Positions 26,502 through 35,587 of a DNA stretch of 64,000 bases are shown in pieces. The stretch is from Endobacterium cereale. GTDB lineage: Bacteria > Pseudomonadota > Alphaproteobacteria > Rhizobiales > Rhizobiaceae. Within the stretch, counting starts at the first letter, position 1. Every line of letters starts with the position of its first letter. A model generated the notes under the pieces. It saw only the letters and a program-made list of their open reading frames with translations, was not told the origin of the DNA and ran no database searches. A program made the translations under genes and the position numbers. The stretch is from NCBI RefSeq assembly GCF_009617585.1, contig NZ_WIXI01000048.1:62001-126000 (forward strand). The letters are read 5' to 3'.

Positions 26502-28640
26502 TCAGTGGGCGAGGATCGCCAGCAGCAGCAGGGCTACGATATTGGTGATCTTGATCGCCGGGTTCACAGCAGGACCGGCCGTATCCTTGTAAGGGTCACC
26601 GACGGTATCTCCGGTAACGGAGGCCTTGTGGGCGTCAGAGCCTTTCAGATGACGCTGACCGTCCTTGTCGACAAAACCGTCCTCGAAGCTCTTTTTGGCA
26701 TTGTCCCAGGCACCGCCGCCCGATGTCATCGAAATCGCCACGAACAGGCCGTTGACGATGACGCCCAGCAGTGATGCACCGAGGGCCGCAAATGCCGATG
26801 CCTTGGAGCCGGAAATCAGCAGCACACCGAAATAGACGACGACGGGCGCCAGAACCGGCAGAAGCGAGGGCAGTATCATTTCCTTGATCGCCGCACGCGT
26901 CAGCATGTCGACGGCACGACCGTAATCCGGCCGCTCCGTGCCCTGCATAATGCCGGGTTTTTCGCGGAACTGGCGGCGCACCTCCTCCACGATCGAGCTT
27001 GCCGCCTTGCCCACAGCCGTCATGGCTATACCGCCGAACAGGTAGGGAATGAGGCCACCGAAGATCAGGCCGGCGACAACATAGGGATTGGACAGGCTGA
27101 AGGAGATGGCACCAACACCTTCGAAATAGGGGTATTGGGCGGCATTGGCGGCAAAATATTCAAGATCGTTGGAATATGCCGCGAAGAGCACGAGCGCGCC
27201 GAGACCGGCTGAACCGATGGCATACCCCTTGGTGACGGCCTTCGTGGTGTTGCCGACCGCATCAAGCGCATCGGTGGCTTTTCGCACTTCCGGTGGAAGT
27301 CCCGACATTTCGGCAATGCCGCCGGCATTGTCGGTGACCGGGCCGAAAGCATCGAGCGCAACAATCATGCCCGCCAAACCAAGCATGGTGGTCACGGCAA
27401 TGCCGGTGCCGAACAGGCCGCCGAACTGGTAGGTGGCGATGATGCCGCCGCAGATGACGATGGCTGGCAGAGCGGTCGATTCGAGCGAGACGGCAAGTCC
27501 CTGAATGACGTTGGTGCCGTGACCGGTGACGGAAGCCTGCGAAATCGAATTGACCGGACGCTTGTTGGTGCCGGTGTAATATTCGGTAATCACCACGATC
27601 AGCGCCGTGACAATCAGGCCGACGATACCGCAGATGAACAGGTTGCCGCCGGTGATCTCCTTGCCCGCAACGGTGCCGATCGGGCCCCAGCCGATGGTGA
27701 AGGCGGTGGCCGCTGCAAGGCCGGCAACGGACAACACGCCGGTTGCGATCAGCCCCTTGTAAAGCGCGCCCATGATCGAGCCGTTGGCGCCGAGGCGCAC
27801 GAAGAACGTTCCGACGATGGAGGTGAGGATGCAGACCGCGCAGATGGCGAGCGGATAAAGCATGGCGGCGGCAAGCGTCGGCGTGCCGGTGAAGAAGATC
27901 GCTGCCAGAACCATGGTTGCGACGACAGTGACCGCATAGGTCTCGAACAGGTCGGCCGCCATGCCGGCACAATCGCCAACATTGTCGCCGACATTATCGG
28001 CAATGGTTGCCGGATTGCGCGGATCATCTTCGGGAATGCCGGCCTCGACCTTGCCGACGAGATCGCCGCCCACATCCGCACCCTTCGTGAAGATGCCGCC
28101 GCCGAGGCGGGCAAAGATGGAGATCAACGAGGCGCCGAAACCAAGCGATACAAGGGCATCGATGACCGTGCGCGAGCCGGGTTCATGCCCCAGGCCGCTC
28201 GTCAGGATAGCGTAATAGATGGAGACACCGAGAAGGGCGAGACCGGCCACCAGCATGCCGGTGATGGCACCGGACTTGAAAGCGATATCGAGGCCGGCAG
28301 CAAGGCTGACCGAGGATGCCTGTGCGGTGCGGACGTTGGCACGCACCGACACATGCATGCCGATAAAGCCGGCAACACCGGACAGAACGGCTCCGATGAC
28401 GAAGCCGAAAGCGGCAAGGCCAGTCAGCAGCAGCCAGACGACGACCGTGACGACGGCGCCGACAATGCCGATGGTGATATACTGACGGGTGAGATAGGCT
28501 TGAGCGCCTTCGCGAATGTAGCCTGCGATTTCCTGCATGCGGGCATTGCCCTGATCCGCGGCGAGAACCGATCGTGTCGCCCAGACGGCGTAGACGATCG
28601 ACAGAAGTCCGCAGATGATTACCCCTGTAAGCACTGTCAT
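26502..28640 (-). CDS. hppA: K+-independent proton-pumping membrane pyrophosphatase
   Basis: A 712-residue integral membrane enzyme with about 16 helices that hydrolyses pyrophosphate and pumps protons. The substrate-binding block is ADVGGDLVGKVEAGIPEDDP with DNVGDNVGDCAGMAADLFE after it. The subclass-deciding segment reads GNTTKAVTKGYAIGSAGL: Lys where K+-dependent pumps have Ala marks the K+-independent H+ pump. A third acidic block is KKSFEDGFVDKDGQRHLKGS-HKASVTGDTVGDPYKDT near the C-terminus. Start MTVLTGVIICGLL is well supported by the family. It is a single gene. Confidence 0.96.
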   Translation of the reverse strand: MTVLTGVIICGLLSIVYAVWATRSVLAADQGNARMQEIAGYIREGAQAYLTRQYITIGIVGAVVTVVVWLLLTGLAAFGFVIGAVLSGVAGFIGMHVSVRANVRTAQASSVSLAAGLDIAFKSGAITGMLVAGLALLGVSIYYAILTSGLGHEPGSRTVIDALVSLGFGASLISIFARLGGGIFTKGADVGGDLVGKVEAGIPEDDPRNPATIADNVGDNVGDCAGMAADLFETYAVTVVATMVLAAIFFTGTPTLAAAMLYPLAICAVCILTSIVGTFFVRLGANGSIMGALYKGLIATGVLSVAGLAAATAFTIGWGPIGTVAGKEITGGNLFICGIVGLIVTALIVVITEYYTGTNKRPVNSISQASVTGHGTNVIQGLAVSLESTALPAIVICGGIIATYQFGGLFGTGIAVTTMLGLAGMIVALDAFGPVTDNAGGIAEMSGLPPEVRKATDALDAVGNTTKAVTKGYAIGSAGLGALVLFAAYSNDLEYFAANAAQYPYFEGVGAISFSLSNPYVVAGLIFGGLIPYLFGGIAMTAVGKAASSIVEEVRRQFREKPGIMQGTERPDYGRAVDMLTRAAIKEMILPSLLPVLAPVVVYFGVLLISGSKASAFAALGASLLGVIVNGLFVAISMTSGGGAWDNAKKSFEDGFVDKDGQRHLKGSDAHKASVTGDTVGDPYKDTAGPAVNPAIKITNIVALLLLAILAH

Positions 28641-28881
28641 TCGTTTTTCCTCTCCAAAAAACGCAACGCCAAATATGCATTAGGTATGGGCCGAAAAGGC
28701 CAGCGCCAAAGCCCTCCCCTCCCAAGGAAGGCCGTGCGGCGCGAGCGCGAGATTGCGGTGCGCGCGTTGGTGCGTCAAGCCCCGCCTCACAACCGTCCGG
28801 CAACGGACGTGCGATGCTAGTTTCACCATGGGACAGTGTCGTTGACGATCGTCAGGATTTTTCGTCCTGCGACAGTGAGGC

Positions 28882-30120
28882 TCAAGCCGCTAGCCGGCGG
28901 CGCTGCAGGCGAAGGAGATTGAGCACGAGGAGCAGGCAAACAATCGCCACCGGCCAGATAACGAGGTTCATGACCGACCAGCCATAGGCGGTAAAAACCT
29001 TGCCCGACGAGAAAGACGAGACCGCCACGCAGGCGAACAGGATGATATCGTGAAAACCCTGCACCTTGTCGGCTTCCGCCGGGCGGTAACTGGAGGCGAC
29101 GATGGCGGTGGCGCCGATGAAACCGAAGTTCCAGCCGATACCGAGTAGCACCAGCGCACCCCAGAAATTCCATAGCTCGATCCCCATATGCGCGACGACG
29201 GCGCAGGCCATGAGGATGAAAAGCCCGGCGACAACCAGCTTTTCCGCCCCGAAACGGGTGATCAGCATGCCGGTGAAAAAGCTTGGCGCGAACATGGCAA
29301 GCACATGCCACTGGATGCCAAGCGTTGCCATTTCTGTCGGGAACCCGCAGCCGATGACCATGGCGAGCGGCGCGCCGATCATCACGAAACTCATCAGCGA
29401 ATAGGTGCCGATGCCACAGATCATGCCGGTGAGGAAACGTGGCGTGGCGACGATCTGCCGCAGGGGCCGGGCCGGCTCGGCATGGTCGGCGGCGGCGGAA
29501 GGTTTCGGAAGTTTCAGGAAAAACAGGATGCCGATCGCCAGAATCGCCAGCGGCACGATGGCGAGAAACGTGCCGGCGAAGGTGAAGGGCTCGAAAAGAT
29601 CCTTGGCCCAGATGGCCAGCTGCGGACCGATGACGGCCGATACCACCCCTGCCCCAAGAATCCAGGAGATTGCTTTCGCCTTGAAAAACGACGGCGAGGC
29701 ATCGGCTGCCGCAAACCGGATTTTTTGGGTAAAGCCGCTGCAGGTGCCGATCAGCGTGAGCGCTGCGGCAAACAACCAGAAATCGCCGCGAAACAAAGCG
29801 ATGGTCGCCAGTGCGCCGCCGAGCGCGCCGATGACTGCGCCGAGCATAAAGGCTTGCGGACGGCCGAGCATTCGCGCGAGAAAGGCGATCAGTACCGCGC
29901 CGGCCAAGGTCCCGGCGTTGAAACCGGTGACCGGCAAAGTCGCCAGTGATTTATCGAGGCTCAAGAGTTGGTAACCGGCCAAAGAGCCGATCGAGATGGT
30001 GAGCGGCGCGACCGAGCCAAGAATGGCCTGTGCGCCGGAGAGAATGAGGACGTTGCGTCTGGCGGTTTTCAACTGGCCGTCGAGGCCATGAGAACTACCG
30101 GTTGCCCCAGACGCATCCAT
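28882..30120 (-). CDS. MFS transporter
   Basis: A 412-residue protein with about 12 membrane helices. The motif-A-like loop between helices 2 and 3 reads ARMLGRPQAFMLGAVIGA, and helix 4-5 carries GTCSGFTQKIRFAAAD. The substrate is unknown; drug/metabolite efflux is typical for this kind of MFS protein. It starts 15 nt after the stop of nusB and is probably co-transcribed with ribH-nusB. The 240 bases between it and hppA contain a G+C-rich stretch at about 28715-28800 with no gene. Confidence 0.88.
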   Translation of the reverse strand: MDASGATGSSHGLDGQLKTARRNVLILSGAQAILGSVAPLTISIGSLAGYQLLSLDKSLATLPVTGFNAGTLAGAVLIAFLARMLGRPQAFMLGAVIGALGGALATIALFRGDFWLFAAALTLIGTCSGFTQKIRFAAADASPSFFKAKAISWILGAGVVSAVIGPQLAIWAKDLFEPFTFAGTFLAIVPLAILAIGILFFLKLPKPSAAADHAEPARPLRQIVATPRFLTGMICGIGTYSLMSFVMIGAPLAMVIGCGFPTEMATLGIQWHVLAMFAPSFFTGMLITRFGAEKLVVAGLFILMACAVVAHMGIELWNFWGALVLLGIGWNFGFIGATAIVASSYRPAEADKVQGFHDIILFACVAVSSFSSGKVFTAYGWSVMNLVIWPVAIVCLLLVLNLLRLQRRRLAA

Positions 30121-30135
30121 TGTCTTCTTCCCTGT

Positions 30136-30615
30136 TTACTTCTTTGGGTCGCCCCGGAGCTGCTTTGCCAGGCGATCGAGAACTGCGTTGACGATCTTGG
30201 GCTCCTCACCCTCGAAGAAGGCGCGGGCAATCTCGACATATTCCGTTACGATGACGGCGACGGGCACGTCCTTGCGTTCGATCAATTCAAACGTGCCGGC
30301 ACGCAAGGTGGCGCGTAGCGTCGAATCGAGGCGCGACAGCGGCCAGTCTTCCTGCAGTGCCGAGCGCAGCATCGGGTCGATCTTCTCCTGATCGCGCACG
30401 ACGCCCGAGACGATCGAACGAAACCACGAGGCATCTGCCTTCAGATAGGTATCGCCATCGAGTTCCTGGCCCAGACGATGCGCTTCGTATTCGGCGACGA
30501 CTTCGAGCACTCCGGTGCCGCCGATATCCATCTGGTAAAGCGCCTGAACGGCGGCGAGACGGGCGGCACCACGCTGGTTTGCCGGCTTGACCGGATGTTC
30601 GTTCTCACGTGTCAT
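30136..30615 (-). CDS. nusB: transcription antitermination protein NusB
   Basis: A 159-residue all-helical protein that binds boxA RNA with S10 (NusE) in rRNA antitermination. Marks: NQRGAARLAAVQALYQMDIG at residues 13-32, RSIVSGVVRDQEKID near 65 and the conserved C-terminal run LRAGTFELIERKDVPVAVIV and YVEIARAFFEGEEPKIVNAV. It is 4 nt downstream of ribH, the common alphaproteobacterial order. Confidence 0.96.
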   Translation of the reverse strand: MTRENEHPVKPANQRGAARLAAVQALYQMDIGGTGVLEVVAEYEAHRLGQELDGDTYLKADASWFRSIVSGVVRDQEKIDPMLRSALQEDWPLSRLDSTLRATLRAGTFELIERKDVPVAVIVTEYVEIARAFFEGEEPKIVNAVLDRLAKQLRGDPKK

Positions 30616-30619
30616 GATG

Positions 30620-31072
30620 TCAGCCCGCCAGCTTTTCGCGAAGGGCGATCATGGTGAGCGCGGCGCGGGCGGCAAAACCACCCTTGTCCTTGTCCGAACG
30701 ACGCACACGGGCCCAAGCCTGTTCGTCGTTTTCGACGGTCATGATGCCGTTGCCGATGGCAAGCGATTCCGAGACGGCCATATCCATCAGCGCACGCGAG
30801 GATTCGTTGGCAACGATATCGAAGTGGTAGGTCTCGCCACGGATGACCATGCCGAGCGCGACAAAACCATCGTAATGTGTACCGCCATTGTCGGCGCCAT
30901 CCAGCGCCATGGCAATCGCCGGCGGGATTTCGAGCGCACCGGGAACGGTGATGACATCAAAGGTTGCGCCGGCAGCGGTGATGGCTGTCGTTGCGCCATC
31001 GAGAAGCGCATCGGCCATGTCGTCGTAAAAACGCGCCTCGACGATCAGAAGATGAGGGTTTTCCGTAGGCAT
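30620..31072 (-). CDS. ribH: 6,7-dimethyl-8-ribityllumazine synthase
   Basis: A 150-residue riboflavin-pathway enzyme. Key parts are VEARFYDDMADALLDGA at residues 10-26, VPGALEIPPAIAMAL near 50, GMVIRGETYHFDIVANESSR near 77-96 (with the catalytic His) and ENDEQAWARV near 120. The frame opens at 31138, but MPTENPHLL at 31072 has CAGGAC upstream and the usual length. No FMN riboswitch motif was recognised upstream, which fits a gene in a nusB operon. Confidence 0.96.
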   Translation of the reverse strand: MPTENPHLLIVEARFYDDMADALLDGATTAITAAGATFDVITVPGALEIPPAIAMALDGADNGGTHYDGFVALGMVIRGETYHFDIVANESSRALMDMAVSESLAIGNGIMTVENDEQAWARVRRSDKDKGGFAARAALTMIALREKLAG

Positions 31073-31312
31073 TTGCGATGTCCTGATAATGAAGGCGACG
31101 CACGCGCGCCGCGAATTGGCCGGGTCAAACCATGTCACACGCTGAATGGCAAGCCTTTTTAGCCATGGCTGCCCCGTGCTACCTGCATGCTTGCGCTTTG
31201 CCAGGTGAATGGCAAGGGCATTTTAGAACTGCTTTTGGCAAGCCAGAACCCGGCCTTGGCGATCTGAGATTTTCGATTTTTGCCCGGTGTCGTTTCCGGG
31301 CCATGCGGCCGG

Positions 31313-31362
31313 GGCACGTCCTTTGCCTTCTGGTATAGTTTTATAGTGGCGCAGGACGTGCC
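31313..31362. repeat. inverted repeat / structured element
   Basis: GGCACGTCC (31313-31321) and GGACGTGCC (31354-31362) are perfect complements; the inner bases TTTGCC/GGCGCA extend the stem imperfectly. The loop contains TATAGTTTTATA. It could be a structured RNA on either strand or part of a regulatory region; no family recognised. Confidence 0.45.
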
Positions 31363-31404
31363 GATTTCAGCGGCCCTAGCGCGCCGCAGACGCGGCGTTG
31401 CCGT

Positions 31405-31428
31405 CATCCCGGCTCTAAAACCGGGATG
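31405..31428. repeat. 8-bp stem hairpin
   Basis: CATCCCGG and CCGGGATG pair around CTCTAAAA. There is no T run on either side, so it is not a typical terminator; it resembles short intergenic palindromic repeats of rhizobia. Confidence 0.45.
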
Positions 31429-31537
31429 GTGCGGGGGAGGGTGTCTGATGTTTCCGAAGAGGGAGGCGCGTACCGGCGGTCAGAGCAAAATAAACGACAT
31501 GATCGCGCCGCATGCAGCCAAGCGACAAACCGCCTCT

Positions 31538-32290
31538 TTACGCCACTCCATCCACCAGCAGATAAGGCTCTCCACGCGAGCAGGTCTCGATGCGAGCTTC
31601 GACCTTATAGACATCGCGCAGCATGTCCGGCGTGATGACATCCGCCGTCGTGCCGCTGACGATCATCGTGCCCCCGGCGATGACGATCGTGTTGTGGCAA
31701 TAGCGCAGCGCGTGATTGAGATCATGCAGCGCGATCAGCACGATCATGCCGTTTTTGGCAGCCAGCTGGCTGACGAAGGCCAGAACCTCGATCTGACGGT
31801 GCAGGTCGAGCGCCGAAGTCGGCTCGTCCATCAAAAGCACTTCCGGCTTGCGCACCAGCGCCTGCGCCAGTGACACGAGCTGACGCTGGCCGCCAGACAA
31901 TTCGCCCAAGCCCCGGAAGGCAAGGTCTTCAATACGCAGCGCCTTCAGGATCTCGTCGATCTCGTTCAACTCGTCATCCTGCACCCGCCAGCCGCCGCCC
32001 TGCTTGGCAGACAGGAGCACGGATTCGTAGACGGTCAGCACGGCGTTGGCGCCGGTATCCTGCGGCATGTAGCAGATGGAACGGTCGCCGCGTTCGCTAT
32101 TCGACAGCTGCACGAGGCCGGGACCTGAGATCAGCGAAGCGATGCGTTTGAACAGAGTCGACTTACCGGCGGCGTTGGGGCCGATAACGGCGGTCAGGCT
32201 ACCGCTTTCCAGCGTGTCGATGCCGATATTCGCAAGAACGGTGACGCGGCCGTAGCTCGCACCAACGTCCTTGAGGGCGAGGCTTACCAT
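31538..32290 (-). CDS. iron-siderophore-type ABC transporter ATPase
   Basis: A 250-residue ABC ATPase of the FepC/FecE group. Walker A is GPNAAGKSTL near residue 37, the signature LSGGQRQLVSLAQALV near 139 and Walker B LLMDEPTSALD near 162, with the switch His in IALHDLNHAL. The frame opens upstream of ATG 32290, but that sequence lies within the permease gene. It overlaps the permease stop by 7 nt; the three minus-strand genes form binding protein-permease-ATPase in that order of transcription. Confidence 0.93.
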   Translation of the reverse strand: MVSLALKDVGASYGRVTVLANIGIDTLESGSLTAVIGPNAAGKSTLFKRIASLISGPGLVQLSNSERGDRSICYMPQDTGANAVLTVYESVLLSAKQGGGWRVQDDELNEIDEILKALRIEDLAFRGLGELSGGQRQLVSLAQALVRKPEVLLMDEPTSALDLHRQIEVLAFVSQLAAKNGMIVLIALHDLNHALRYCHNTIVIAGGTMIVSGTTADVITPDMLRDVYKVEARIETCSRGEPYLLVDGVA

Positions 32291-33366
32291 GAGCGCCTCC
32301 TGTTGCCGAAAATGAGGGCGAAGAAGAACGGCACGCCGACAAGTGCGGTGATCACGCCGATTGGCAGGATGGCGCCGGGAATGATGACCTTGCTGACCAC
32401 CGACGTGACCGACAGCAGCAGCGCGCCGCAAATGACCGAGCCGGGCAGGAAGAACCGCTGGTCTTCGCCCACCACCATGCGGGCGATATGTGGGCCGACA
32501 AGGCCGATGAAACCGATCGTGCCGACGAAGGAGACCGGAATGGCGGCGAGCAAGCTGACGATCAGCATGGTTTCAAGCCGCAGCCTGCGGACATTGACGC
32601 CCATGCTGGCGGCCTTGTCATCGCCCAGACGCAGCGCCGTCAGCGCCCATGCCTTGCGCATGAACAGCGGCACGGTGACGACGAGTACCGCGGCGGTGAC
32701 CGCGACCTTGGCCCAGGTTGCTTTGGTGAGGCTGCCCATGGTCCAGAAGACCACGGCGGCCAGCGCCTGTTCGGAGGCCAGGTATTCGAGCAGCGACAGT
32801 GCGGCATTGAAGGTGAAGACCAGCGCGATGCCGAGCAGCACAATGGTTTCGACGCTGACGCCGCGCATGGTGGAGGCGAAATAGATGAACAGCGAGGCGG
32901 CCATCGCCATCAGAAAGGCGTTGATCGGCACCATATATTGCACGGCAGCCGGAAAGATGGCGACGCCTGCGACAAGCGCCAAGGCTGCGCCAAAACTGGC
33001 AGCGGCGGAAATGCCTAATGTAAAGGGGCTGGCCAGCGGGTTGGCAAGAATGGTCTGCATCTGCGCACCGGCGACCGACAGGGCTGCACCGACGGTGACC
33101 GCCATCAGCGCGATCGGCATGCGGATATCCCAGATGACGACGCGCAGCTGGTTGCTGGCTGTCGACGGCGAAAAGATCGCCTGCAGCACTTCCGAGATGG
33201 TGTAGTTGGCCGGGCCGAGCGCCATGTCGGCGGCGATGCTGAAGGCCAACGCTGCCGTCAGAAAACAGAGGATAAGGATGCGCCGGAAGGCGAGAGCGCG
33301 ATAGCGCTCCCGCCCTGCTGTCGTGGAACCGGCGACTGTGGATTGCTCCAGAGCCATGTTGGTCAT
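32284..33366 (-). CDS. FecCD family ABC transporter permease
   Basis: A 360-residue inner-membrane permease with about ten helices, of the BtuC/FecCD family that imports Fe-siderophores, heme or cobalamin. Typical segments are RMPIALMAVTVGAALSVAGAQ (residues 81-101), QTILANPLASPFTLGISAAA and GTIGFIGLVGPHIARMVVGE near 286, which contains the ATPase-contact region. A single permease gene implies a homodimer. It lies 4 nt after the binding-protein gene. Confidence 0.94.
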   Translation of the reverse strand: MTNMALEQSTVAGSTTAGRERYRALAFRRILILCFLTAALAFSIAADMALGPANYTISEVLQAIFSPSTASNQLRVVIWDIRMPIALMAVTVGAALSVAGAQMQTILANPLASPFTLGISAAASFGAALALVAGVAIFPAAVQYMVPINAFLMAMAASLFIYFASTMRGVSVETIVLLGIALVFTFNAALSLLEYLASEQALAAVVFWTMGSLTKATWAKVAVTAAVLVVTVPLFMRKAWALTALRLGDDKAASMGVNVRRLRLETMLIVSLLAAIPVSFVGTIGFIGLVGPHIARMVVGEDQRFFLPGSVICGALLLSVTSVVSKVIIPGAILPIGVITALVGVPFFFALIFGNRRRSW

Positions 33367-33370
33367 CCGA

Positions 33371-34501
33371 TCATTCGTCCTTCAGGGATACGAAGAAACC
33401 CTGCTTGTATGGAAGCGGCAGGAAACGTTCATGCAGTTCCTTGAAGGTCGCTTCCGGATCGAGATCCTCGAAAAGATCGGGGTGCAGCCACTTGGCGATC
33501 TCCTGGATGGCGACGAACTGGTAGGGGTTGTTGTAAAACTGGTGCCAGATGGCGTGGACTTGTCTGTCCTCAACCGCCTTGACGCCGGTGAAGGCCGGAC
33601 GCTTGGTCAGCGCTTCGAGCTTGACCTTGGCTTCCTTCATGTCCGCGCCATAACCGACGCCGACCCAGGCGCCGCCGGGAACGAACGCTTCCCACATGCC
33701 GCCGGTGACGATGATCTGGTCAGGATTGGAGGCGATGACCTGCTCCGGATTGACCGTGCCGAACGTGCCCGGGATAATGCCGTTGGCCATGTTCTTGCCG
33801 CCGGCGATCTCGACCATCTTGCCGAAATTCTCGTTACCGAAGGACATGCAGCAATCATCGGAATAACCGCCGGCGCGCTCGACGAAGACAACCGGTGCCT
33901 TCGGCTTTTCAGCGGCGAGCTTGTCTGTAACGACCTTGATCGCATCCGAACGGAACTTGATGAAGTCCTCGGCCAGCTGTTCCTTGCCCATCAGCTTGCC
34001 CATGACGCGCATGCTCGGCTCGGTGTTTTCCATCGGCTTTTCGCGGAAGTCGACATAGACCAGCGGAATGCCGACCTTGGCGAGCTTTTCGATATAACCG
34101 GCTTCTTCCGTCGCGGTCTTGGCGTCGACGTTCATCAGGATGACATCGGGCTTCAGCGCAACAGCCTGCTCGATGTTGAACGTGCCGTCCTTCATGCCGC
34201 CGAATGTCGGGATTTTTGCGATATCCGGGTATTTTGCCAGATAGGCATCATAGGTTTCCGGGTCGGCCTTCGGCAGGTCATCGCGCCAGCCGACGACGTG
34301 CTGAAACGGATTTTCCTTGTCGAGTGCGGCAAGGAAATAGATCTGGCGGCCTTCGCCGAGGATCACGTGCTTGACCGGCGCTTCGACCTCGACGTCACGG
34401 CCTGTGACGTCCTTGACCGTGACCTTGTCGGCCAGAGCCGGGAAGACGGCTGAAAAAAGAAGTGCTGCCGACAGCGCGGCGACCTTGATATTGCGAGGCA
34501 T
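33371..34501 (-). CDS. ABC transporter substrate-binding protein, iron-siderophore type
   Basis: A 376-residue periplasmic binding protein of the FecB/TroA-like class III. A signal peptide (VAALSAALLFSAVFPALA) is followed by VTVKDVTGRDVEVEAPVKHV, the usual opening of these proteins. Further marks are PDVILMN near residue 127 and NPEQVIASNPDQIIVTGG near 255. The ligand is probably an iron chelate, given the partner proteins and the TGA-N9-TCA box 44 nt before the start, but heme or another chelate is not excluded. Confidence 0.9.
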   Translation of the reverse strand: MPRNIKVAALSAALLFSAVFPALADKVTVKDVTGRDVEVEAPVKHVILGEGRQIYFLAALDKENPFQHVVGWRDDLPKADPETYDAYLAKYPDIAKIPTFGGMKDGTFNIEQAVALKPDVILMNVDAKTATEEAGYIEKLAKVGIPLVYVDFREKPMENTEPSMRVMGKLMGKEQLAEDFIKFRSDAIKVVTDKLAAEKPKAPVVFVERAGGYSDDCCMSFGNENFGKMVEIAGGKNMANGIIPGTFGTVNPEQVIASNPDQIIVTGGMWEAFVPGGAWVGVGYGADMKEAKVKLEALTKRPAFTGVKAVEDRQVHAIWHQFYNNPYQFVAIQEIAKWLHPDLFEDLDPEATFKELHERFLPLPYKQGFFVSLKDE

Positions 34502-34544
34502 GAATGCTCTCTCCCGTGGAAACCGAGGGCGCTCTATGTTTTTA

Positions 34545-34559
34545 TGACTAGATTGGTCA
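34545..34559. promoter_or_regulatory. IRO box (RirA-type) candidate
   Basis: TGA-CTAGATTGG-TCA fits the TGA-N9-TCA iron-responsive operator of rhizobial RirA. It lies in the 116-bp gap between the divergent binding-protein gene (44 nt from its start) and the methyltransferase gene (59 nt), so it could repress both when iron is plentiful. The match is seen; control by RirA is inferred. Confidence 0.6.
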
Positions 34560-34569
34560 AGTTTTATCT

Positions 34570-34586
34570 TTTAGAGCAATTCTCGA
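34570..34586. promoter_or_regulatory. imperfect Irr/ICE-like palindrome
   Basis: TTTAGAGCAATTCTCGA partly resembles the ICE motif bound by Irr (TTTAGAA...TTCTAAA), with mismatches in both arms. It sits next to the IRO candidate. Low confidence on sequence alone. Confidence 0.25.
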
Positions 34587-34617
34587 CTATGTAAGCAGCG
34601 GACAACCAAAGACTGCA

Positions 34618-35421
34618 ATGACTGAAACACACGGCAAAAACTACAATCTGCGGGATGAGATCAAAGCCTATTGGTCGGCCCGCGCCGAAAAATTCGACCT
34701 GTCTCCGGGGCATGAGATTTTCTCCGAAGACGAGCGGAAGGCCTGGCAGGCCTTGATCGAAAAACACCTGGGCAAGGGTGATGGCCGCCCTGCCCTCGAT
34801 CTGGCTTCGGGGACTGCGGTCGTCTCGCATATGATGGATGATGCCGGTTTCAAAGTGACCGGGCTGGACTGGTCGGAGACCATGCTGGCGCTGGCCCGGA
34901 GCAAGGCCAGACAGCGCGGGCGCGACATCACCTTCCGCATGGCGGATGCGGAAAACACGATGGAGCCGGATGAAGCCTACGATGTCATCGTGACCCGGCA
35001 TCTGGTCTGGACACTTGTGGATCCGGTTGCCTGTTTTGCCGAATGGATGCGTGTTCTGAAACCGGGCGGAAAACTGCTGATCGTCGATGGCGATTTCGTC
35101 AATGTCGGTTTTGCGGAAAGGCTGGTGAAGCGGTTGGCGGCGTGGGCGGAGCGGATCGGGCTGATCAAGGCCGAAATTTTGCATGCGCCGGCGGAACTGG
35201 CCGGCAAGCACCAGGAGATCCTCAGCCAAGTCCATTTTTCGGGCGGCGCCCGAGCCGACGATGTGGCAGCGCTGCTGCGGCAAGCCGGTTTCGCGAGCGT
35301 GATCATCGATCACGACCTGAAGACAATTCACCGCGCGCAGGCGAAACATCTGAGCTTCTTCAAGGCGACGGCCCGCGGGCTGCAGCATCGATACGCTATC
35401 TGTGCCAGCAAGCCTGGTTGA
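34618..35421 (+). CDS. class I SAM-dependent methyltransferase
   Basis: A 267-residue soluble methyltransferase. SAM-binding motif I is ALDLASGTAVVSHMMDDAG near residue 58 (an unusual SGTAV variant of GxGxG), motif II GLDWSETMLALARSKA near 81, motif III DVIVTRHLVWTL near 121 and motif IV KPGGKLLIVDGDF near 148. The substrate is unknown. Divergent from the iron ABC importer across a shared iron-box region, it may act on an imported chelate or be iron-regulated for other reasons (inference). Methyltransferases are often seen beside siderophore uptake genes. Confidence 0.85.
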   Translation: MTETHGKNYNLRDEIKAYWSARAEKFDLSPGHEIFSEDERKAWQALIEKHLGKGDGRPALDLASGTAVVSHMMDDAGFKVTGLDWSETMLALARSKARQRGRDITFRMADAENTMEPDEAYDVIVTRHLVWTLVDPVACFAEWMRVLKPGGKLLIVDGDFVNVGFAERLVKRLAAWAERIGLIKAEILHAPAELAGKHQEILSQVHFSGGARADDVAALLRQAGFASVIIDHDLKTIHRAQAKHLSFFKATARGLQHRYAICASKPG

Positions 35422-35587
35422 AGGGATTGCAGGAGCGGTCTGCGTTAGAAAATTGTGATCTAAAAGCCGCACATCGTCGGTGTTCTTGCTTTGATCGCCG
35501 CCCTTGTGGCGGCTTGCATTTGTGAGCACTGCACAAAAATGCTCTTCATGTTCGGCAAACGGAACGATTTGCCGGGCCTTGAAAAGC

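Larger units (their letters stand above)
31073..31537. other. intergenic stretch with several hairpins
   Basis: A 465-base gap between the start of ribH and the end of the ABC ATPase gene. It holds two copies of TGAATGGCAAG (31143-31153, 31206-31216), a long-range inverted repeat GGCACGTCC...GGACGTGCC (31313-31362) around an A/T-rich loop, and a compact hairpin CATCCCGG...CCGGGATG (31405-31428). No gene was recognised. The ribH promoter must lie at its left side. Confidence 0.5.

Noticed and set aside
31073..31160. FMN riboswitch before ribH
   Set aside because: The conserved FMN-aptamer elements were looked for and not seen; ribH in a nusB operon usually lacks one.
32291..32431. N-terminal extension of the ABC ATPase frame
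   Set aside because: It lies inside the permease gene and reads as Arg/His-rich shadow sequence; ATG 32290 starts the known ATPase fold.
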